Shown piece after piece: positions 35,292 to 45,996 of a stretch of DNA of 64,000 nt. Position 1 is the stretch's first letter. The number at the start of each line of letters is the position of its first letter. The translations under genes and the position numbers were made by a program. The stretch comes from Coniella vitis (taxonomy: Eukaryota; Ascomycota; Sordariomycetes; Diaporthales; Schizoparmaceae): contig WUJK01000003.1 in NCBI GenBank assembly GCA_011317545.1, positions 806,001 through 870,000 on the forward strand. The letters run 5' to 3'. The notes under the pieces are model-generated. The model searched no databases. It saw only the letters and a list, made by a program, of their open reading frames with translations, and was not told the origin of the DNA.

Positions 35292-36761
35292 ATGGCAGCG
35301 CCAACCACCCTCGACCAATTCACGCTGTTGCCAGCAGAACTACGGAACATGATCTGGGAAGCCGCTCTCCCAGAAGCCCGAGTCTTCGACATCTACCCAG
35401 CTTCATCCTCACAAAAAAAGACCACCCCACAGCAAGGTCTTCGCTTTGCCAACAAATGCACAGAGGCCCCACCAGCACTAACAGCCGTGTGTCGCGAGTC
35501 TCGCTCCCTCGCGCTGCACCACTACAGCCCCCTCACACTTGACGGCACAACAAAATACGTCAATCTGCGCCGCGACGTGCTGCTCCTCGAATCCTGTCTC
35601 TTGGGCCGCAGTCTTTTGCGCACGCTGCTGTTTATGGGCCAGATTCCCCTGATACGCGACAATCTACGCAGTCTGGCGTTTGGAACCTCGTATGGTGTGC
35701 ATACAGGGCTGTGGCATGCGGTGCTGGGGTGGAACACCCAGCCTACGAACAGTTCCATGGGCAAGTTCTTGCAGCGACTGGGCGCCTTTGCTGTATTGGA
35801 GAGGCTGGTGTTTGTGGTGCATCAGGAGATGCATTTCGAGGTGGCCAGGATGCCCTCGCCAAAGGAGCTCGGGTCCATGACGATGGACGGAGAGTCTCCT
35901 GGAGGCGGGCGAGGGAAAGGAGGCAGAGGCCTGATGGCGGGAGCAGAGTTGTCGCGCAACACCACAGTGTACCAGGCTGGGTCTAGTCCGCCTGCACCAC
36001 GCGCGCTATCTGCAGAACCACTTTCCTCGGTACCTTCTTCGCCTTGCTCCACCTCCACGTCTACCGCTTCGTCTTCATCTTCGCCCACCTCGTCTATTGG
36101 CTCCTCGCCGTCTTCCACAGCTCGGCGATCGGGCCCTTTGGATCCAGCCTTTTATCTGACGGGTAGCGGCGGCAACAAAGGGTGTTTATACCGCGTCCCG
36201 TGGACGAGCGAGAAGCCGTGGCTGCCGCATGCCAATCACATTGCTTACTACCCTCCAGTGGCCACTGCCGATGACGGCAAAGTGCAAGAGGGGACGGCGA
36301 ATCAGAATGGGCTGAACCACGCCAGGGATCGAGACCACGACGGCAATAACAATAACAACGGAGTCGCCAAAGAGTCGACAAAGGCAAGACCCAGCCATGG
36401 ATTATTTCCCACAGAGGATGACTGGATACGTTTTAGGCGGATCATCAAGCGCGAGGTCGAGGCGGGGATTCAATTAGGGCTTGCTGAGAGGGCGGCGAAG
36501 CCACGGTCGTGCAGGAAGAGGAAGCAGGCGGTTGTGGAGGAAGAGGAGGGGAGCTTGATGCAGCAGTACCTGCAACAACAAGACCAGACACTCCAACTAC
36601 AACCACAACCATCTCCGTACGAGCAGGTGCCGCCGTACAAGACGACGGCGACGAAAAGAGTGCGGAAGCTAGCGGCGTCTGACGAGGCGGAGAGGCGCCG
36701 TAGATTGCCGGCGATTGAGGGCGCAAATCTAGTGTGGCGGTATTCATTGCCGTCTGCTTGA
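35292..36761 (+). CDS. 2EXR-domain protein of unknown function
   Basis: Single-exon gene coding for 489 aa. Residues about 7-35 (FTLLPAELRNMIWEAALPEA) carry the 2EXR signature, an F-box-like N-terminal motif widespread in large, poorly characterised ascomycete families. The next 130 residues continue the typical fold, with CRESR and an LPTALRRDVLLLES-like strand (here VNLRRDVLLLES). Residues about 200-300 form a Ser/Pro/Thr-rich, probably disordered segment; the C-terminal third is charged and contains a basic RKRKQ motif and a Gln-rich stretch, compatible with nuclear location. The ATG at 35292 was chosen because it directly precedes the conserved region and has an A at -3. Molecular role is unknown; members are often clade-specific and expanded. 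Confidence 0.87.
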   Translation: MAAPTTLDQFTLLPAELRNMIWEAALPEARVFDIYPASSSQKKTTPQQGLRFANKCTEAPPALTAVCRESRSLALHHYSPLTLDGTTKYVNLRRDVLLLESCLLGRSLLRTLLFMGQIPLIRDNLRSLAFGTSYGVHTGLWHAVLGWNTQPTNSSMGKFLQRLGAFAVLERLVFVVHQEMHFEVARMPSPKELGSMTMDGESPGGGRGKGGRGLMAGAELSRNTTVYQAGSSPPAPRALSAEPLSSVPSSPCSTSTSTASSSSSPTSSIGSSPSSTARRSGPLDPAFYLTGSGGNKGCLYRVPWTSEKPWLPHANHIAYYPPVATADDGKVQEGTANQNGLNHARDRDHDGNNNNNGVAKESTKARPSHGLFPTEDDWIRFRRIIKREVEAGIQLGLAERAAKPRSCRKRKQAVVEEEEGSLMQQYLQQQDQTLQLQPQPSPYEQVPPYKTTATKRVRKLAASDEAERRRRLPAIEGANLVWRYSLPSA

Positions 36762-37750
36762 CCGTCGGATCAATCGTGGACACCGAGCATCTGAGGAGGG
36801 GTTGGGAAGCCGAATGCGTGGTTGGTGATGGTGCAGCGGCATTTGGGATTCACGAAGTACAACGGCGAGCTAATCTGGTTCAGGATACCACTGCATGAGC
36901 AATACTATATAATTCAAACCTTTTTGATGAAGCCGCATAGGCATGCTCTCTCCCACTACTCTCTCTTTCTCTCTCTCTGCCAATGCCCCCAAGAGCTAAC
37001 CTTGCTAATCTGCTCAAACCTCGGTCACGCGAGTAGATGACCAGCCCGCATCGCGCTTTGATTAAATGACCTCGTATATATAGACTGGTTGTTGTGGCTT
37101 GCATCGGCTGACACGAGCGTGACGCTTGGGACTTTGGTGTTGGCTAGCGTTTGTGGCGTGTGGAACTAGAACAGGTGTGTTGCCACAATGTTTGGGGTTT
37201 CTTGCTGAGACATGGTCTGGCGAATTAGTGGCTTTTATCCTTTACATTCCTGTTGCATCACTTTGCGGGAATACAGTATACTTGAACGGCAGACAACGTC
37301 ATGTACAATGTGTCTGTCTGTTGGATTCTGGTGGAATTGAGTCTCAGTCTCTTGTTCCTTTGCTTGGTATCCAGCAAGCTACAAACCGCATTACGTCAGT
37401 TTCCCACAGGCTGAGTGGTTAATGTAAACCTCAAAGATGGACATCTCACGATATACAGGACCACCAGCAAGTACAACTGTGCCCAGCAAGAGGGCCGCAT
37501 CCCGATGTTGGAATCGCGGCCCTGGCCGCCAAACACCTGCTCCGGGGGGCCGTGTTGTGTGGGTCCCGCTATCGGCGGGCCGGGCCGTGTGGTGGCTCCG
37601 GACCTCGGCTTGCTTGGCGCAGCGGCTTTACTTCTTGGTTTTTGTTGCTTCCCAATGTCCAACCTCTGCCCCAACCCACCACCGACCTGTGTGCGTCCTT
37701 GAGCCATAAAAACAACAAGCGCAGGACGACGTCGCGACAATTCCACCACC
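36762..37750. other. Intergenic region between 2EXR and MFS genes
   Basis: About 1 kb without recognisable gene. It contains a short CT tract (about 36954-36980) and presumably the 3' untranslated region of the 2EXR gene and the promoter of the transporter. Confidence 0.6.
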
Positions 37751-39376
37751 ATGGCAGTGCCTCGACATGGCAGTGCCGCTGCGGGCTCTGCGTCCAACGG
37801 TGCAGCCACTGAACGAACGCCGCTTCTTCACACGCAAGAGATCGCTCCCGCCGCGGAGCCAGCAACGACGTCCCACCCCCAATCACCATCGGCGGCTGCG
37901 CTCATTCTCAAGCCTCAAGATAACGACAGCACTGATGGCCGTGTTGAAGACGAGGCCGAGGACGACATTCGCCCACTCCCAACATGGCAGGTCTTTTGGC
38001 TCTGCTTTGCGCGCCTGGTCGAGCCCATGGCCTTCTTCTCCATCTTCCCCTATATCAACAAAATGGCCCAAGACAACGGCCACCTCGCCGACACAGATGT
38101 GGGCTTCTACTCTGGTCTCATCGAATCGCTCTTCTCCCTCACCCAAGCTGCCGTCATGGTCCTATGGGGCCGCGCCGCCGACCGCACGGGCCGGAAACCC
38201 ATCTTGGTAGTCAGCCTGCTGGGCGTCTCCATCGCCACTTCCATCTTCGGCACGGCGCGCACCCTGGGACAAATGATCTTGTTTCGCTGTCTAGCCGGCG
38301 TCTTTGCCGGCACCATTGTCACGATCCGCACCATGCTCAGCGAGCTCTCGACGTCACAGACCCAGGCCAAAGTGTTTAGCTGGTTTGCCTTTTCAGGAAA
38401 CATCGGGATCTTGCTGGGTCCCGTGCTGGGTGGCGCGCTGGCGGACCCGGCCAACCAGTATCCGAGGGTGTTTGGCGGGGTGCGCTTCTTCCACGAGTAT
38501 CCGTACGCGTTGTCGAGTTTCGTAATCGCGGCCTTTGGCTTGGTCGCCGCGTTGACGACAGCACTTTACGTTGAGGAAACACTACCGCCAGTGCATAAGA
38601 CGACAGTATCCAACGCCGAGACCGACAATGAGCCTCTGGTCCCGAATGATGACGATCCTCGAACCGCGGAAAATGGCCTCGTTGCCACCTCCACCATTCA
38701 AGCACGTCCAACCCTCACCATCCGCCAACTCCTCGCCAGCCCAGGCGTCGCCACCGTCCTCTATGTCTACAGCCACATTATGCTCCTCGCTTTCGCCTAC
38801 ACAGCCATCGTCCCGGTATTCATGTTCACGTCCATTCCCCTCGGCGGCTTCGGCCTCCTCCCTTACCAAATCTCCATCCTCATGGCTGTCAACGGCGGCG
38901 CCCAAGCCTTTTGGCTCCTCATCATTTTCCCGCCCCTCCAACACCGCTTCGGCACCAACGCCATCCTCCGCGGCTGCGCAGCCGCTTACCCGATCTTTTT
39001 CGCCCTCGTCCCCGTGGGCAACCTTATCCTCCGCTCCGGCGCCACCACCGCATTCTGGGCCCTCGTCCCGCCGGTTCTGGCAGTGGGCAGTGGCGTCAGC
39101 ATGTCGTTCACGGCGATTCAGCTCGCGTTGAACGATGTCGCGCCGCCGGACCAGCCGAGGGTGCTCGGCACGCTGAACTCGCTTGCGTTGACCGGGGTCA
39201 GTCTGGTGAGGGCAGTGGCGCCCGCGCTATTTACGAGTCTGTTTGCTTTGGGAGCGCGCTCGCAGTGGTTGTGGGGGTATGCGATCTGGGGCTTGATGAT
39301 TCTGTTGGGCGTGTGGTTTGTCGTTGTTGCGCAGTGGTTGCCTGAGAAGGGCAAAGGGAGGGGTGGTAGGAGGTGA
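37751..39376 (+). CDS. MFS transporter, DHA1/multidrug type
   Basis: Predicted integral membrane proton antiporter of 541 aa, single exon. An N-terminal cytosolic segment of about 75 residues contains the Glu-Arg-Thr-Pro-Leu-Leu motif (ERTPLLHTQE), a dileucine-type signal common in vacuolar or endosomal MFS proteins. TM1 contains ARLVEPMAFFSIFPYI. The MFS motif A loop GRAADRTGRKP lies between TM2 and TM3, and the antiporter motif C-like sequence GILLGPVLGGALADP is in TM5, which supports an H+-antiport drug exporter. A variable central loop (about residues 275-318) separates the two six-helix halves. C-terminal helices contain NGGAQAFWLL and TAIQLALNDVAPPDQPR. It resembles uncharacterised YCR023C-like fungal transporters. 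Substrate is unknown, and no biosynthetic genes adjoin it. Confidence 0.9.
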   Translation: MAVPRHGSAAAGSASNGAATERTPLLHTQEIAPAAEPATTSHPQSPSAAALILKPQDNDSTDGRVEDEAEDDIRPLPTWQVFWLCFARLVEPMAFFSIFPYINKMAQDNGHLADTDVGFYSGLIESLFSLTQAAVMVLWGRAADRTGRKPILVVSLLGVSIATSIFGTARTLGQMILFRCLAGVFAGTIVTIRTMLSELSTSQTQAKVFSWFAFSGNIGILLGPVLGGALADPANQYPRVFGGVRFFHEYPYALSSFVIAAFGLVAALTTALYVEETLPPVHKTTVSNAETDNEPLVPNDDDPRTAENGLVATSTIQARPTLTIRQLLASPGVATVLYVYSHIMLLAFAYTAIVPVFMFTSIPLGGFGLLPYQISILMAVNGGAQAFWLLIIFPPLQHRFGTNAILRGCAAAYPIFFALVPVGNLILRSGATTAFWALVPPVLAVGSGVSMSFTAIQLALNDVAPPDQPRVLGTLNSLALTGVSLVRAVAPALFTSLFALGARSQWLWGYAIWGLMILLGVWFVVVAQWLPEKGKGRGGRR

Positions 39377-39758
39377 AACGAAAAATAAAGAAGGACTTTT
39401 GGGAGGAGAAAGCTGATGCGTCATAGAGTAAAGGACATTTGAAACTGCTTCAATGTGTACCAAGTCTGAGACGGGTAATTCGAGTCGACGACCGGTGTAG
39501 ACGTGGTTGCAATTTTGATTCTTTGGGTGTGGCGGCCCTTTGCGATGCAAGAGCTTTCTTAAAAGACATGGAGTGCGCATATAAATTAGATCTTCTTTTG
39601 CAAAACCTGTTACCATATATGCTCCCTAAGTATTCAACATCCCAGTGCTTCCGGTGCCGATTATTTCCTCCAAGTCGATAGCCCCTCCCAAGTCCAACCC
39701 GATCCGAAAACGCCATGCTAAACAAAGTATATCATTTCCCGACAGAACGTACGGCCTT
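39377..39758. other. Convergent spacer
   Basis: Short A/T-richer spacer between the 3' ends of the MFS transporter and the J-domain gene. No coding sequence seen. Confidence 0.6.
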
Positions 39759-40787
39759 TTAAGCACCAACGGCATGGCTAAATACTCTGGCAGCCAATTG
39801 GCTAAGGAGTCGTGCTCGATCACCTTGCGGCAATTCCTAACATGCTTGTCAGAGATAGATCTAGCCGAAGCATCCAAGAACAAAGCAGACATAACTTACT
39901 TGAAAGACAGCATAGACGCTCTTTCCCTTTGCATCGCGAATGGCACCAAGACGGTTGCCCGCAACAGCTCCAGCTAGCAGTCCCGGCACATTTGCAACGA
40001 TGAACCCAAGCGCACCCCCGCTCGCACCGCCCAACATGCCCCAGAAGCGGTTATTCGCCGTGCCATTCGGCTCCGCCATGCCTTGCTCGCGCAGCATCTC
40101 CTCAAATACATCGCCAAACTGCTGCTCCTCTGCCGCCCGGAACTGCTGCTGTTGCTGGTCCGCACTCGCTGCTCCTCCACTACCACCAGCTTGGTTCTGG
40201 AAAAAGTTCCATGCCCAGCTGAACGCAGATTGCGCGGCGCCTGGGCCGGCACTTGCTCCTCCGGACTGGGTGTCATTATCTGCCTCTGCAAATGGATCTT
40301 CGTACGCAGCTGAACCAGCGTCGCCTGCCTTGTGACCACCGGCGTTGGACGTTCTGCCGCCGCCATAGAATTTACGCTGGCTGTCGTATTCGCGGCGGCG
40401 CGTTGCGTCGGATAAAGTGAAGTAGGCGTCGTTGACGAGCTGGAACCTGCGCGTGCGGGTTGGGCGCTCAGGGGAGTCGGCGGGAACGCGGTCGGGGTGA
40501 GTTTTTAGGGCGGCGCTGGAAAGAGAGAGAAGGAGATTGTCAGAGCATGTATCGATTTGTATATGTGTATACCAAGGGATACTGTGAACACGTTAAGAGG
40601 TAATCTGAAGAAAACATACCGCTTGTAGGCATCTCGGATTTGCTGGGTGGTCGCCGTCTCGGAGACCTCGAGGATGGCGTCTAAAGAGCATGGAGAGTTA
40701 GGGGGAGGAGCAAGAACACAGACTATTCCAAAACGGACAGAACAGAACAGAGCACATACAATAATTAGGAGGTGGACCGGATGCCAT
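39759..40787 (-). CDS. J-domain (Hsp40/DnaJ) protein with C-terminal hydrophobic Gly-rich segment
   Basis: Predicted Hsp70 co-chaperone. Four exons: 40787-40760, 40680-40620, 40515-39900 and 39836-39759, giving 260 aa; all joins were checked and are in phase. The J domain occupies residues 8 to about 75 (NYYAILEVSETATTQQIRDA, then HPD within LKTHPDRVP, then YDSQRKFYGG). A Gly/Ala/Gln-rich linker follows. Near residues 195-235 a Gly/Ala-rich hydrophobic stretch (FWGMLGGASGGALGFIVANV) could be a membrane hairpin. The conserved-looking C terminus reads ELPQGDRARLLSQLAARVF. This architecture is common in filamentous fungi but not functionally named as far as I know. The gene ends in a convergent arrangement with the MFS gene. 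Confidence 0.9.
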
Positions 40788-42979
40788 GGTGACTGAAGGT
40801 GGTGGTGGTGGTGGTGGTGGTGGTGGTGTTGTTGTCAATGTGTAGTGGTAAAATGCGGAATTGGTTGTACAAAGGGTCCTTCGATAGGTTAGTGAGTTGC
40901 CTCTGTCGTGGGAGGTTTGAAGGCGCCACCGTGGATGTTAAAGCAGGCTCACGCGCATGTGGTAGAGTCAGCGAACTGTGACGTCAATTATAGATACCTA
41001 GCTACAATCTCTCCCATGATACATAGCAGCACACATGGGGCAATGGTGGCTCGTGCATTCTCAGGGTTGGTCACAGGGCTAGTACCATGCTATGATATTT
41101 GACATACATAGCACCTGCGTACATAGTATCTCATTGGGATTTGCTCCTTGGGCAGATGCAATCCACCTGCTTTTACGCACGCATGTTGATATTGCTAGAT
41201 GCAATGGATGATCACAATGGCGAGCAATCAAGCGACGAGGTCGAGAGGTGCAGGCTTGTACAATCGATCGTTAACAGGTACGGTCTAGCGCAACTAAGGG
41301 TTTCGTGAGAGCAGAAGTCCTAGTCAGCCTCGGCCCAATGTCCAGCCCTGCACATCAATCAGTAGAACACTTAAAGGACAGAGACTGTGAATTCGTTTAC
41401 TATGTAGACGATGGATCCTCACAAATGGCCGCTTTACTCTTACGTTGGCCAGGGAAAACACAAATGGAAAACCATTCCAGAAGGGCGACAGAAATAGGAG
41501 AAATGGAGGGGCAGCCCGCAGATGCCGCCCACTAGCTTTGTGCAGGACCACTCCAGCGGGCCAGAGGCTTTTCTAGGGCCATGCAGGCCGTTCAGGCCAT
41601 CCCTGTCAGGCCCAACGTCCGGGACCCGGGGCTTTCTTTCCTTTCAACACATGTTTGCACCATCCCAACATTCTGCAATTCAAAAGACTGCATCAAGGGA
41701 AGAGCAGAGAATACTTGCAAATCACATGGTCGCTATTCTGGCATCACGCCTGTCATGGCATGCCAGTGTCCAAGATGAGCACCGCATAACGCATTGCGGC
41801 CGTACGGAGATAGCATTATTTTGGTGTAGAACGGCCATCACATCGTTGTCCCCACGGCCAGAACTCGGCCTTGTGCCCATGCGCATTGCCCCTCGTTGGA
41901 TCCCCAGTCCAGCTGGCAGGCCGTTATTGGGGGGTGTCACCGCTCTGTGCATTTTTGGTTTCAAGTCCTCCCCAGTTATCCAAACAGACACAAGTTCTTG
42001 CAGGAAATCATGCCCAACTTGAAGAAAGCGGCCAAGTCGTGGGTCGGGTTGAGGCCCAACGTATTCTGTATCCTGGTGTGAGCCTATGTGGGGGAGAGTG
42101 TGTAAAGGCCAATGGCCCCGACGTGACCAAGCGCCTGTGGCCATTTCACCACTAATTTTCTTAGCCAGCAACGCCCAGGGGCCAATAGCTGGAGTGCGCA
42201 ACACGAGGGACGTCATTCCCCTTGATGCTGGGTTCCCCCTCTTTCCTCTTTTGATCACGTCAATGCCACCTTTATTAGAGAGGAGTAGCGGTAGCGGCAG
42301 CAGCAGGAATGCCCACCCCCCTCCCACCAGGTGACTTCCTCGGTTTCGTTTAATAAAGCCCAACCACACGACCCTCCTCCCTTTGCACCCGCTGACCATC
42401 CAGATCTTTTCTGTGTTCTCGCTATTGCCTGTTCCCGCCTTTCTCAAGAGGCACTCGAAACGCTCGCGCCTTATCGCTTGAGTCATACGTCACGAACTCC
42501 CCTCGGTCTGTTTCCATTTTCCACCACCTGGGCGCTATCATCCGGCCTTTGTACATCTTGTTGGCTCTCGCCCTTTCTCTGCGCTGCCATTGTTCTATTT
42601 TCGCTCGGTTCCTCTCCTCAACGATACTGCCTCTATCTTCTCTCGAGTACCTTGTTTAGCATAGCAAAAATAAAACTGCAGTACCCATCAACGAACGCGT
42701 CTCTGCTCTGCTGCTCTGCTCGCCTTTCCACATTGCCTTTGGTTGTTGCTTATCCCGAACTCGCCGCTCGAGAGAAGGCGGACGTCAAGCATTCGCCCAA
42801 TTTACCATTTCTAATATAAGACTGTCAGGAACTCACCAGAACCTATACTCGCCCTTGCAGTTGCATGTACCAGACAGCATTATCGCAGTCAAAAGGCGAC
42901 TGTGAGGTGTGCGTATCTGGAAACTGACGCTGACCTCTTGACACCCTTTCAGACTACTGTTCATACCGAGCCACTCACA
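40788..42979. other. Divergent intergenic region with long pyrimidine-rich leader
   Basis: About 2.2 kb with no recognised gene. A GGT microsatellite lies at 40798-40829 directly upstream of the J-domain start. TACATAGTA words are at 41120 and 41398. The stretch from about 42340 to 42660 is strongly C/T-rich on the plus strand, as in fungal core promoters and leaders. A possible leader intron runs from GTGAGG near 42902 to CTTTCAG near 42952. A 254-codon antisense frame at 41722-42486 lacks domain character. Confidence 0.5.
40798..40829. repeat. GGT trinucleotide microsatellite
   Basis: About ten GGT units lie 11 bases upstream of the start codon of the minus-strand J-domain gene, so they are probably in its leader or core promoter. 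Confidence 0.95.
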
Positions 42980-43723
42980 ATGGCAGTTCAGGAAGACTTG
43001 GCCGCTCTGTTCGCCAGGAACATGAGCCTGGCCCAACCGCCACCGGTTGCCGAACCCGACCAAAACAAGATTGTGTACATCTCGCAACATTACACACACT
43101 CCGCCCACATTACCACTCCCACAGCCGCCGACGAACCCATGCAGCGGCCACAGTCGGAGCCTGCCACTTCTGCCGATTTAGAGTTCTATTTGCGTTCCGC
43201 CGGCGTCGACACTGCCTCGCTCACGCTTCCTCAAGTTGACTTGTTCCGCCATGCCGACGACGCTCAGAGGGCTCGGCTTGTGCAGCTGTGGACAATCTGC
43301 CCGCAACAAACCTCTCCTACTATGCATACCTTGACTTGGAACACCACCTCGCTTGAGCAAGAGGAGTTGCTAGCCCGACAGCGGTACGAGGAGGCACAGG
43401 GGGCGGTTCCCGTTGCCCAAGTCGAGATGAGTTTGGACGGTACTGTCGTTGACCCTGGCCTGTCTCATTCACCGGGCAGTGTCCAGTCGTCCGACTCAAG
43501 GTGGCAGCCTATTGTTCACACACATTGTTACATGGAGCCGTATATGCAGTCTGGCTATGAAGAGTTGGCGCGCAGAGAGTACGACGCGAGTGCACGCAAG
43601 GCTTCGTTAGATCCTGTCTATAAAAGCTCTGGCGGTATGTTGGATTGGGAGAGACAGCAGTGGATGGAAAACCAATACGGCAGCTTCGTTGGAGGCTGGC
43701 GTGACGATGAAGATATGCTGTAG
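42980..43723 (+). CDS. Hypothetical protein, 247 aa
   Basis: Not recognised. Single exon starting MAVQEDLAALFARNMSLAQ, with ACAATGG context at the ATG and a long pyrimidine-rich leader, both typical of an expressed fungal gene. Visible features are an IVYISQHYTHSAHI segment (about 36-49), an acidic/hydrophobic middle part with a DLEFYLRSAGVD-like helix, and a Tyr/Glu-rich C-terminal third (SGYEELARREYDASARKASL) that ends in GGWRDDEDML. No signal peptide, membrane helix or catalytic motif is seen. The C-terminal part repeatedly pairs Tyr, Trp and acidic residues, which is reminiscent of adaptor or scaffold proteins, but this is only an impression. Confidence 0.78.
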   Translation: MAVQEDLAALFARNMSLAQPPPVAEPDQNKIVYISQHYTHSAHITTPTAADEPMQRPQSEPATSADLEFYLRSAGVDTASLTLPQVDLFRHADDAQRARLVQLWTICPQQTSPTMHTLTWNTTSLEQEELLARQRYEEAQGAVPVAQVEMSLDGTVVDPGLSHSPGSVQSSDSRWQPIVHTHCYMEPYMQSGYEELARREYDASARKASLDPVYKSSGGMLDWERQQWMENQYGSFVGGWRDDEDML

Positions 43724-44519
43724 AGTGAAGAGAGCGTTGTTTCAATCAGAGTCGTCTTAGTCTGATGCCTGTTGAATAGATGCACTTTCTTACTTGTCTT
43801 CAGGAAACGCTTTACTGTCCCCCCGGGGGGGGATACATATTGTTACTTCATTGGGATCACAATGGCTTCAAGATTCTTGGACGACTTGGTATCTGCAGAT
43901 ATTATTCATGCTAGGGCATCATGATGGGAGTACGGCGTTAGGATACACACATACATACCAAAACCTCCAAATGGTCGCTCAAAGAGGACAGGGAAAGGCG
44001 CGGGTTGGGGGGCAGATTGTTCGTCCTTTTTCCGGTATTTATTATGCATTCTCTACTCTATTACATCTATACACCTCACATTTAGTCCCATACTTGCTGA
44101 CATGCTCTGCCTCAAAGCCTCCTCCACTGACCAAGAATGATTCCCCAATAGCAGGAGGCAAGGCTTATAAGACGTTGTGGTGGTAGAGTTAGGTGGAATA
44201 ATTCCAGACAAGAGCAATTAATTCTGACTATCCAACAGTGGATGCTCAGACTGGTCCTATAGTCTATTTTCTTTATGGCTAGTTCCACTGATATATGAAT
44301 CCTTATGATTTTCCCTTATCCATCGAGCCTGATCCCCAACAATTTGTGCGACGTACGTATTTTCTTGCGCCAAAGGAGAAGGAGTGTAAGAGAATCAAAC
44401 CAGCAAACTCCCAGGTTAGTCAAGCAGAAAGTCAAAGGACAAAGCAAAGCATGAACAAAGCATCACCCCTTTCTCGATTGTGACACGTGTGATGTGTGCA
44501 TAGTAACAGGAAGGCCGAT
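43724..44519. other. Convergent spacer
   Basis: Spacer between the 3' ends of the 247-aa gene and the Erj5-type gene. I see no coding sequence; a short C8/G-run hairpin-like word lies near 43818-43832. Confidence 0.6.
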
Positions 44520-45996
44520 TTACTTCTTCTTGCCTCTGCTCTTGCGCTTGCTGTTCTTGCTGCCAGCCTGTGCCTGGCTCCCAGTCGCCTTAGCAGCAGT
44601 GCTAGAGGCAATGTCCTCCACAGACTTATCAAGCAGCTCAAAGTCTTCATCGACTGAGCCGGTGCTGGGTGTGTGCTTGTCGCCCGCACCCGAAGATGAG
44701 TCCGTCTCGACAGCTTGAGCTTCCTCGTCCTCAATCTCCTCGTAGTCCTCAGTCCCGGCGTCCTTCTTCTTGAACATGCGGCCTACAGTCAAGCCAAAGA
44801 GCCAGATCGGCATGCGCACAAGGGCTGTGTCGCGCACAGTAGGCTCAGCAATCTCGTTGGGCTAGATATCGCAGACCAGTAAGCAAGATATTATCATCAA
44901 GAGAACATAAGAGGGTACCCGGACACTCACGTCAAGCAGGAACAATTCCACATGGCCATCTTCATCCTCTTGCTCAAGGTACACATCGCCCAGAGAGTCT
45001 ACAACCAGGATTTTGCCGTTTTCCGCAACAACGCGCTTCTTGGCGCCCTGAGGGCCACCTTCAGTGGTGATGGGCGTCGCGGTACCGGAGCCTTGCGCAG
45101 CGCGTGCAGCCAGCTTGCGACGAACGTTGCCGCCGCCTCTCTCCTGTGAGCCTTCCTTCTTGTTCTCGCGTTCTTGCATGCGCCTCATACGGCGGTTTGT
45201 AGGCATCGCCCTTTGCTCTTCCTCGGGAGCAGGCGGAGCTGCAGTGCCAACTCCTGCGGCGCTACTGTCAAGGCCTGGCACGTTAATGCCCAAATTGTCA
45301 CCCCAAGCCGCTTGTCGCGCGAATTTGATGTAACGCTCGACAAAATCCCGCTGCCGCTTCCAGCCCATGTAGAGTGCCAGGTAGTGAGCCCCGCCGCCCA
45401 ATGCTAGGAATACGCCAAACATAACAGTGCCGAGCCCGGGACGGTAGCGATTGTAGTAGTAGCCGGTACCCTTCCACACAGGGAACCCGTTGGCAACAAA
45501 ATGATCATATCGCTCTCTGCCCGATCCGCGCAAGATATTGGCGACAATGGAGAGACGAGCCTGACGATCAGATGCAGCCTTTACAGCGGCGTTGACTTCA
45601 GACTTTGTAGGCGCCTTGGGCACCTTGGCAGCAGCATCCTTGCTCTTCTTGGCCTCTTTCTTCGCTTTGTTGTGTTCGGCGGTGAGTTGCTGCTTCACCT
45701 TGTCCGGGTGCAGCGAGCGGGACTTTTTGCGGTAGGCCTTGTTAATGTCATCTTGGCTGGCAGAAGGGGTCACGCCGAGAAAGTCGTAGAAGGACACATC
45801 TGGGCCTTCGTATTGAGCGAGCTCGTCGCGGACGCGGAAGATTTCCCGATCTGCAGACCAGAGTGTTAGACGGTCGTAGGTGGAGGATAGTGTACAGATA
45901 CAAGGGGAGGATGCCCAACGGACCATCTTTGGACCAAGCAGCAGTCAGAGGACTCAAAACGGCCAGCAGGCCGAGGGAAAGCACCGAGAACTTCAT
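44520..45996 (-). CDS. ER membrane J-domain co-chaperone (Erj5-type)
   Basis: Predicted ER-membrane Hsp40 that recruits the luminal Hsp70 Kar2/BiP for folding and ER homeostasis. Exons are 45996-45924, 45850-44931 and 44861-44520, giving 444 aa. A signal peptide (MKFSVLSLGLLAVLSPLTA) precedes WSKDDREIFRVRDEL. The J domain covers about 43-140, with HPD at 72-74 and an inserted Lys/Ala-rich stretch. One TM helix is predicted at about 163-186 (TVMFGVFLALGGGAHYLALY). A cytosolic part contains a basic Arg-rich segment (NRRMRRMQERENKK) and ends in a Lys-rich tail (KRKSRGKKK), as expected for ER retention of this family. Intron 1 uses the unusual donor GTCCGT, but phase (G|AT) and the conserved protein join support it. 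Exon 3 restarts with PNEIAEPTVRDTALVRMPIW. Confidence 0.92.

Noticed and set aside
36954..36980. CT-rich tract as a possible promoter element.
   Set aside because: Simple-sequence repeats of this type are common throughout the window and carry no specific evidence of function here.
41722..42486. A 254-codon open frame on the minus strand.
   Set aside because: It lies in the promoter/leader of the 247-aa gene, has no domain, odd composition and no clear leader of its own; its openness can be explained by base composition of the pyrimidine-rich strand.
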